Origin: Conexibacter stalactiti
Lineage (GTDB): Bacteria; Actinomycetota; Thermoleophilia; Solirubrobacterales; Solirubrobacteraceae
Direction: 5' to 3' (one strand)
DNA length: 64,000 nucleotides
Assembly: GCF_035967765.1 (NCBI RefSeq)
Contig: NZ_JAYWIT010000006.1
Made by a program: the position numbers and the translations under genes. Positions 59,910-64,000 of this stretch are shown in pieces; positions within the stretch are counted from its first letter, which is position 1; each line of letters begins with the position of its first letter. Under the pieces are notes generated by a model. That model made no database searches, was not told the origin of the DNA, and saw nothing but the letters and a program-made list of their open reading frames with translations.

Positions 59910-60353
59910 TCATGCGACCGGCGTCTCCTGCTCGTCGTCGACCGCCTCGACGTGCGTCACCGGCGGACCGATCCCTCTCGCCTTGCTGACGAGGTCGAGG
60001 TGCAGCCATCTCGACACCCGCTTCGGCAGCGTCGAGATCACGATCTCGTCGTAGTGCGCGAGGTTGACGGCGTCCTCGATCGCCATCAGCGGCTCAGAGC
60101 TGCCGACGTTGCCGGTGACCGGGGCGCCGGCCGCGGCGGTCAGCGCCGGCAGCGCCGCCTCCAGCGTCCGCTCCGCCTCGCCGAAGTCGCCGTCCTGCGG
60201 GTCGACGACCTTGTGCAGGCCCGGCGGATGATGCGGGACGACGAGGTGGAAGGTCGCGGGACCGCGTGCCGCGCGTGCCCGCACGGCGTCGAGCAGCCCT
60301 TCGGTGGCGGCGGTGCGGTTGGCGACGAGCAGGATGCGAGCGGGTTCCGGCAT
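59910..60353 (-). CDS. UspA-like nucleotide-binding domain protein
   Basis: Protein of 147 residues with a UspA/HUP-like fold: ARILLVANRTAATEGLLDAV at the start, LVVPHHPPGLHKVVDPQDGDF in the middle and HYDEIVISTLPKRVSRWLHL near the end. The final GSS/GxG ATP loop of true UspA is replaced by STLPKRVSRW, a pattern known from small actinobacterial proteins. ATG 60353 follows GGAGGTG; an upstream Ala/Thr-rich extension lacks that signal. It lies between fdhD and the transporter on one strand. Confidence 0.78.
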   Translation of the reverse strand: MPEPARILLVANRTAATEGLLDAVRARAARGPATFHLVVPHHPPGLHKVVDPQDGDFGEAERTLEAALPALTAAAGAPVTGNVGSSEPLMAIEDAVNLAHYDEIVISTLPKRVSRWLHLDLVSKARGIGPPVTHVEAVDDEQETPVA

Positions 60354-60425
60354 GGCGGGCACCTCCGGCGTTGGCGTAGCGGTCGCGAGGGACGCTGATG
60401 GGAGCATGCCCGCGGTGCCGCGCCG

Positions 60426-61208
60426 CTATGCGACGCGCTGCTCTCCGGAGTAGACGTTGACGCGGCCGCCGCGGGCGAAGCCGCACAGCGTCAGCTCGCG
60501 GTCGCGCGCCAGCTCGACCGCGAGCGAGGTCGGCGCGCCGACGCCGACGAGCACCGGAGCGCGCGCGAGCACGGCCTTCTGCACCAGCTCGAACGACAAC
60601 CGCCCGCTGACGCACAGCAATCGCTGACGCAGCGGCAGCTCTCCGCGTTCCAGCGCCCACCCGACGACCTTGTCGAAGGCGTTGTGGCGGCCAACGTCCT
60701 CGCGCACGCACAGCAGCTCGCCGTCCCAGCCGAACAGGCCGGTCGCGTGCAGGCCGCCGGTGCGCGCGAACTCCGGTTGCACGAGCCGCTCCGGCAAGGC
60801 CGCCAGCAGCGTCCGCGGCAGCGGTTCGAGGTCGGCGTCGAGCGGCAGCGGCGGCGCGTCGACGGCGACCTGTTCGATCGCGCCCTTGCCGCAGACGCCG
60901 CACGAGGAGGTCGTGTAGAAGCTGCGCGAGCCGGGATCGCGCAACAGCGGGCCGGCGACCTCCACGGCATTGACGGCGAGGTCGGCGGTCGGGCCGACCC
61001 GCGGCCAGCGGTCGATCAGCCCTTCGCCGTGCAGGAAGCCGGCCGCGAGCAGCTCGTCGTCGCCGGGCGTGCGCATCGTGACGGCGAGCGGACGGCCGTC
61101 GACACGAATCTCCAGCGGCTCCTCGACGGCGACCAGATCAGGCTCCCCATCGCGCTCGATCGCCGCGTGCATCCCCCGGATTCGGACCTCCGCGGCTCTG
61201 TCCGGCAT
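60426..61208 (-). CDS. fdhD: Formate dehydrogenase sulfurtransferase FdhD
   Basis: FdhD of 260 residues, which carries sulfur from IscS to the molybdenum cofactor of formate dehydrogenase and is needed for its activity. Family motifs are EEPLEIRVDGRP, the Cys pair in SSCGVCGKG, the HATGLF region, REDVGRHNAFDKVVG and SGRLSFELVQKA. ATG 61208 follows the -10 TACGAT by six bases, so the message is probably leaderless. No formate dehydrogenase gene is in the window. It is divergent from the histidine kinase. Confidence 0.94.
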   Translation of the reverse strand: MPDRAAEVRIRGMHAAIERDGEPDLVAVEEPLEIRVDGRPLAVTMRTPGDDELLAAGFLHGEGLIDRWPRVGPTADLAVNAVEVAGPLLRDPGSRSFYTTSSCGVCGKGAIEQVAVDAPPLPLDADLEPLPRTLLAALPERLVQPEFARTGGLHATGLFGWDGELLCVREDVGRHNAFDKVVGWALERGELPLRQRLLCVSGRLSFELVQKAVLARAPVLVGVGAPTSLAVELARDRELTLCGFARGGRVNVYSGEQRVA

Positions 61209-61214
61209 GTGACG

Positions 61215-61220
61215 ATCGTA
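61215..61220 (-). promoter_or_regulatory. -10 element for leaderless fdhD
   Basis: Minus strand TACGAT ends six bases before the ATG at 61208; no Shine-Dalgarno is present. -35 not recognised. Confidence 0.45.
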
Positions 61221-61268
61221 CGCGCCCCACTCGGAAGTTGGTTTCTCGAGCTGTACCGTTGAACTGGC

Positions 61269-63278
61269 ATGCGCCGCAACGGAGGCCTGCGGAGGAGACT
61301 CCTCGTCGGTATCGGGACGTTGACCGTCCTGTTCCTCGCCGTGCTCGGGGTGATGCTGTTCGCGATCCACGAGCTGCGCTCGACCGACCAGGCGGCGCAG
61401 AAGACGGCCAACGTCGTCGTCCCGACCAGCCGCGTGCAGGCGAAGCTGACCGAGCTGGAGACGGCGATGCGCGATCACGTGGAACGACGTGACACGCCCT
61501 CTCGCCAAGCGCTCGACGATGCGATCGGGAGGCTGCGCGGCGCGCTCGACCGTCTCGACGCCGCGCTCGTCAGCGGCGCCGACGACCATCCCGCCGCGGC
61601 CGGGATCGCCGCCGAGGCCGCGAACACGCGCGCCTTCCTCGACACGACCGTCGAGCCGATCCTCACCGACAGAGAGATATCGCTCGGCGACGGCGAGCGA
61701 TCCTCCGACGCCGAGCGCGAGGCGGAGGAGATCGGCGTCGCGCTCAACCGGCTCGTCGAGACCGGTCGCGCGACGCTGCTGCCGCGGCGCGAGCAGACCG
61801 GCAACCTCGCGCAGTTCGCCGAGTTCGTCGGGATCGCCGGCATCGTCTTCACGCTGCTGCTGCTGGCCGGCTGCCTGCTCTACATCCGCCGTTCGGTGCT
61901 GGACCCGCTGCGGCGTGTCGGCGAGGCTGCGCGCGCGATCGCCGACGGCGACCTGAAGGTGCGCGTCGAGGACGAGCACGGCGAGTCAGGCGAGGTCGCC
62001 GAGCTGGCGCAGACCTTCAACCGCATGGCCGCGTCGCTGGAGGAGAACCGCGACGCGATGCAGCGTCAGAACGCCGAGCTGGAGAGCCGCGGCGCCGAGC
62101 TCGTCGACGCCGTCCGCTCCGCGCGCGAAGGCGCGAGCGTGCTGCGCGCCGTGCTCGACGCGACCCCCGATGCGATCGCGCTGCTCGATCGCGACGGCCA
62201 CGCGATCGTCGACAACCCGCCGATGCGCGCCGTCCGCGCCGCGTTCGGCGCGCGCGCGACGGCGATCGACCAGGACGGCACGCTCGTGCCGCTCGACGCC
62301 GCCGCCGCCGGCGACCAGGGCCGCGAGGCGCGCGACGAGATCACGCTGCTCGGCACGCGGCGCGCCTTCGCCCGCTACGCGACGCCGGTGCGCGACGGCC
62401 ACGGCCGCCAGATCGGCCGCCTGCTGGTGCTGCGCGAGGTGACCGGCGAGCGCGAGGCGGAGCGCGTCAAGGAGGAGTTCTTCGCGCTCGTCTCGCACGA
62501 GCTGCGGACCCCGCTGACGGCGATCCTCGGCTACGTCGAGCTGGTGCTCGGCGAGCACTCCCACCCGGATGCCGACACGGCCGAGCAGCACCGCTACCTG
62601 GAGATCGTCGAGCGCAACGCCCAGCGGCTGCTGCGCCTGGTCGGCGACCTGCTGTTCGCCGCCCAGGTCGAGTCGGGCTCGCTGCTGCTGGAGCCCGACG
62701 TCGTCGACCTCGCGCAGATCACGCGCGAGGCGGTCGAGGCGGCCCGCCCCCGCGCCGAGGACGCCGGCATCCTGCTCGGCGCGCAGATCGACGAGCTGCC
62801 GCAGTCGGTCGGCGACCGCGACCGGCTCGCGCAGGTGCTCGACAACCTGATCTCCAACGCGCTCAAGTTCACGCACAGCGGCGGCCACGTCGAGGTGCGG
62901 CTGAGCACCGAGGGCGCCGACGCTCGCCTGGAGGTCGCCGACACCGGCGTCGGCGTCCCGCCGGAGGAGCAGGCGCGGCTCTTCGACCGCTTCTTCCGCG
63001 CCTCCAACGCGACGACGCGCGCGGTGCCGGGCGTCGGCCTCGGGCTGATGATCGTGCGCGCGATCGTCGCCGCGCACGGCGGCACGATCTCGGTCGCGAG
63101 CGAGGTCGACGCCGGCACGACCTTCACGGTGCGACTGCCGCTGCGGCCGGCCGAGGCGCCCGAGGACGGGCGCGTCTACTCGGACGCGACCGGAGGGCGA
63201 TACCGGTACCCGAAGCCGCGCACCGTCTCGATCGGCGAGGGCGCCGCCGCGTCCCAGCCGAGCTTGCGCCGCAGGTAG
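61269..63278 (+). CDS. HAMP-PAS sensor histidine kinase
   Basis: Sensor kinase of 669 residues. A transmembrane helix near residues 10-31 and a second near 187-211 flank an extracellular helical sensor. HAMP follows (SVLDPLRRVGEAARAIADGD), then a coiled coil, a PAS-like domain (VLDATPDAIALLDRDG) and HisKA with His in ALVSHELRTPLTAI. The HATPase has NLISNALKF, DTGVGVP and GVGLGLMIV. The last 34 residues (RVYSDATGGRYRYPKPRTVS and onward) are encoded by DNA that is antisense to the partner regulator's C-terminus. It is convergent with the OmpR-type regulator 63176-63868, its likely partner. Confidence 0.94.
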   Translation: MRRNGGLRRRLLVGIGTLTVLFLAVLGVMLFAIHELRSTDQAAQKTANVVVPTSRVQAKLTELETAMRDHVERRDTPSRQALDDAIGRLRGALDRLDAALVSGADDHPAAAGIAAEAANTRAFLDTTVEPILTDREISLGDGERSSDAEREAEEIGVALNRLVETGRATLLPRREQTGNLAQFAEFVGIAGIVFTLLLLAGCLLYIRRSVLDPLRRVGEAARAIADGDLKVRVEDEHGESGEVAELAQTFNRMAASLEENRDAMQRQNAELESRGAELVDAVRSAREGASVLRAVLDATPDAIALLDRDGHAIVDNPPMRAVRAAFGARATAIDQDGTLVPLDAAAAGDQGREARDEITLLGTRRAFARYATPVRDGHGRQIGRLLVLREVTGEREAERVKEEFFALVSHELRTPLTAILGYVELVLGEHSHPDADTAEQHRYLEIVERNAQRLLRLVGDLLFAAQVESGSLLLEPDVVDLAQITREAVEAARPRAEDAGILLGAQIDELPQSVGDRDRLAQVLDNLISNALKFTHSGGHVEVRLSTEGADARLEVADTGVGVPPEEQARLFDRFFRASNATTRAVPGVGLGLMIVRAIVAAHGGTISVASEVDAGTTFTVRLPLRPAEAPEDGRVYSDATGGRYRYPKPRTVSIGEGAAASQPSLRRR

Positions 63279-63868
63279 CCGACGTACAGCTTGACCTGGT
63301 CGCCGCCGAAGCCCTCGGTGTCGCCCCACACGAGCTCGAGCAGCCGGTCGCGCGCGAGCGTCTCGTTGGGGTGGCGCACGAACGCCGACAGCAGCTTGAA
63401 CTCCAGCGGCGTGAGTTGCACAGGGCGGCCGTCGACGGTCACCTCGCGGCTCACGTAGTCGACCATCACGGTCGCGTCTCTGTACGCGGGGCGCACCTCC
63501 GGCGGGCCGCTGGTGCGGCGCAGCAGCGCCTCGACCCGCGCCAACAGCTCCTGCCGGCCGAACGGCTTCGTGACGTAGTCGTCGGCGCCGCCCTTGAGGC
63601 CGCGCACCTTGTCGAGCTCGCCGGCGCGTGCGGTCAGCATCAGCACCGGCACCTCGCAGAGGTCGCGGATCCGCTCCAGCGTCTGCCAGCCGTCGAGCTC
63701 CGGCATCGTCACGTCGAGCACGACGAGGTCGGGCGTCGACGCCTGCACGAGCCGCAGCGCCTCCAGGCCGTTGCCGGCCTCCGTGACCGCATGACCGGCG
63801 CGTTCGAGCAGAACGCGCACGAGCCTGCGCACGTCCTCCTCGTCCTCGACGACGAGCACCTCAGCCAT
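63176..63868 (-). CDS. OmpR/PhoB-family response regulator
   Basis: DNA-binding response regulator of 230 residues. The receiver domain has VVEDEED, phosphoacceptor Asp in LVVLDVTMP, Thr in VLMLTAR and Lys in YVTKPFG. The winged-helix output starts near 135 and has LTPLEFKLLSAFVRHPNETL, DQVKLYVGYLRRKLG and the terminal TVRGFGYRY. ATG 63868 follows AGGGTGAGA; a longer frame upstream is rejected. Its 3' end overlaps the convergent histidine kinase gene by 103 bases, and the conserved wing residues lie inside the overlap. Confidence 0.95.
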   Translation of the reverse strand: MAEVLVVEDEEDVRRLVRVLLERAGHAVTEAGNGLEALRLVQASTPDLVVLDVTMPELDGWQTLERIRDLCEVPVLMLTARAGELDKVRGLKGGADDYVTKPFGRQELLARVEALLRRTSGPPEVRPAYRDATVMVDYVSREVTVDGRPVQLTPLEFKLLSAFVRHPNETLARDRLLELVWGDTEGFGGDQVKLYVGYLRRKLGWDAAAPSPIETVRGFGYRYRPPVASE

Positions 63869-63932
63869 TCTCACCCTGCCTTCCATACCAGATTCATGCA
63901 CGCTCGAAGGACGTTCGCCGGATGATCCGACG

Positions 63933-64000
63933 ATGGCCAAGGTCCTGATCGCCGAGCCGTCCGCTGACGTGCGGGCGCTGCTCGAACGTTCGATCGTGCG
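63933..64000 (+). CDS. N-terminus of a response regulator (partial)
   Basis: A frame begins at ATG 63933 (MAKVLIAEPSADVRALLERS) and runs off the end of the window. The pattern of a hydrophobic strand followed by acidic residues and a helix matches a receiver-domain start (VLIAEPSADV, with EP in place of the usual E/D-D pair). It is divergent from 63868, 64 bases away. Only 22 residues are visible. Confidence 0.6.
   Translation, partial: MAKVLIAEPSADVRALLERSIV

Overview
The window is about 70% G+C, carries frequent GTG/TTG starts and many actinobacterial-type -10 elements (TANNNT), and contains secreted-protein families that I associate with the class Thermoleophilia. I infer a Conexibacter/Solirubrobacter-like soil actinobacterium. 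An unusual trait for such G+C content is heavy use of the arginine codon AGA, strongest in the cell-surface genes.

Layout. 0-21 kb is mostly chromosomal housekeeping and regulation: the tail of a coiled-coil protein, a MecA-like penicillin-binding protein, a collagen-like surface protein, a GGDEF-EAL-CBS c-di-GMP protein, an aldehyde dehydrogenase, a secreted helical-barrel protein, a GT-B glycosyltransferase, GpgS, a large LuxR-type ATPase regulator, a lipoprotein, a hemolysin-III-like membrane protein, a dihaem cytochrome c, a homocysteine-methyltransferase-like enzyme, and a ROK repressor with a sugar ABC importer (binding protein, ATPase, permease).

21-44.6 kb is an accessory cell-surface region. 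A two-gene unit (a propeller-type secreted protein overlapping a ~940-residue beta-rich secreted protein with a basic C-terminal tail) occurs twice, at 21.3-26.4 and 33.5-39.9 kb. Each copy is accompanied by one member of two small secreted-protein families (26.5 and 32.2 kb; 27.7 and 40.3 kb). Three paralogous GT-B glycosyltransferases sit between the copies, a fourth lies at 43.6 kb and a fifth at 8.3 kb. Even the terminator hairpins of the two large units resemble each other. One gene here (27.7-28.3 kb) is only about half G+C. This is the best candidate for an undescribed system: a duplicated secreted surface layer with its own glycosyltransferases. A tRNA-Ser, TadA and a subtilisin-like protease lie at its right edge.

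45-64 kb returns to core functions: UspA; a TetR/FMN-reductase/YceI operon with a clear double operator; an RsbU-like phosphatase/CHASE3 kinase/response-regulator operon with 4-bp overlaps; tRNA-Tyr; the primary sigma factor; FolE2; an ABC-2 exporter with PgsA; a zinc alcohol dehydrogenase; ClpP; an FAH-family enzyme; an ArsB-like transporter; FdhD; and a convergent, 3'-overlapping histidine kinase/response regulator pair. The window ends inside another receiver-domain gene.

Regulation. Several genes have a -10 hexamer ending 6-7 bases before the start codon, which predicts leaderless mRNAs. The small secreted-protein genes instead have good -35/-10 promoters with leaders of roughly 100-280 bases and strong terminators. 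No rRNA, CRISPR array, insertion sequence or phage gene was seen.
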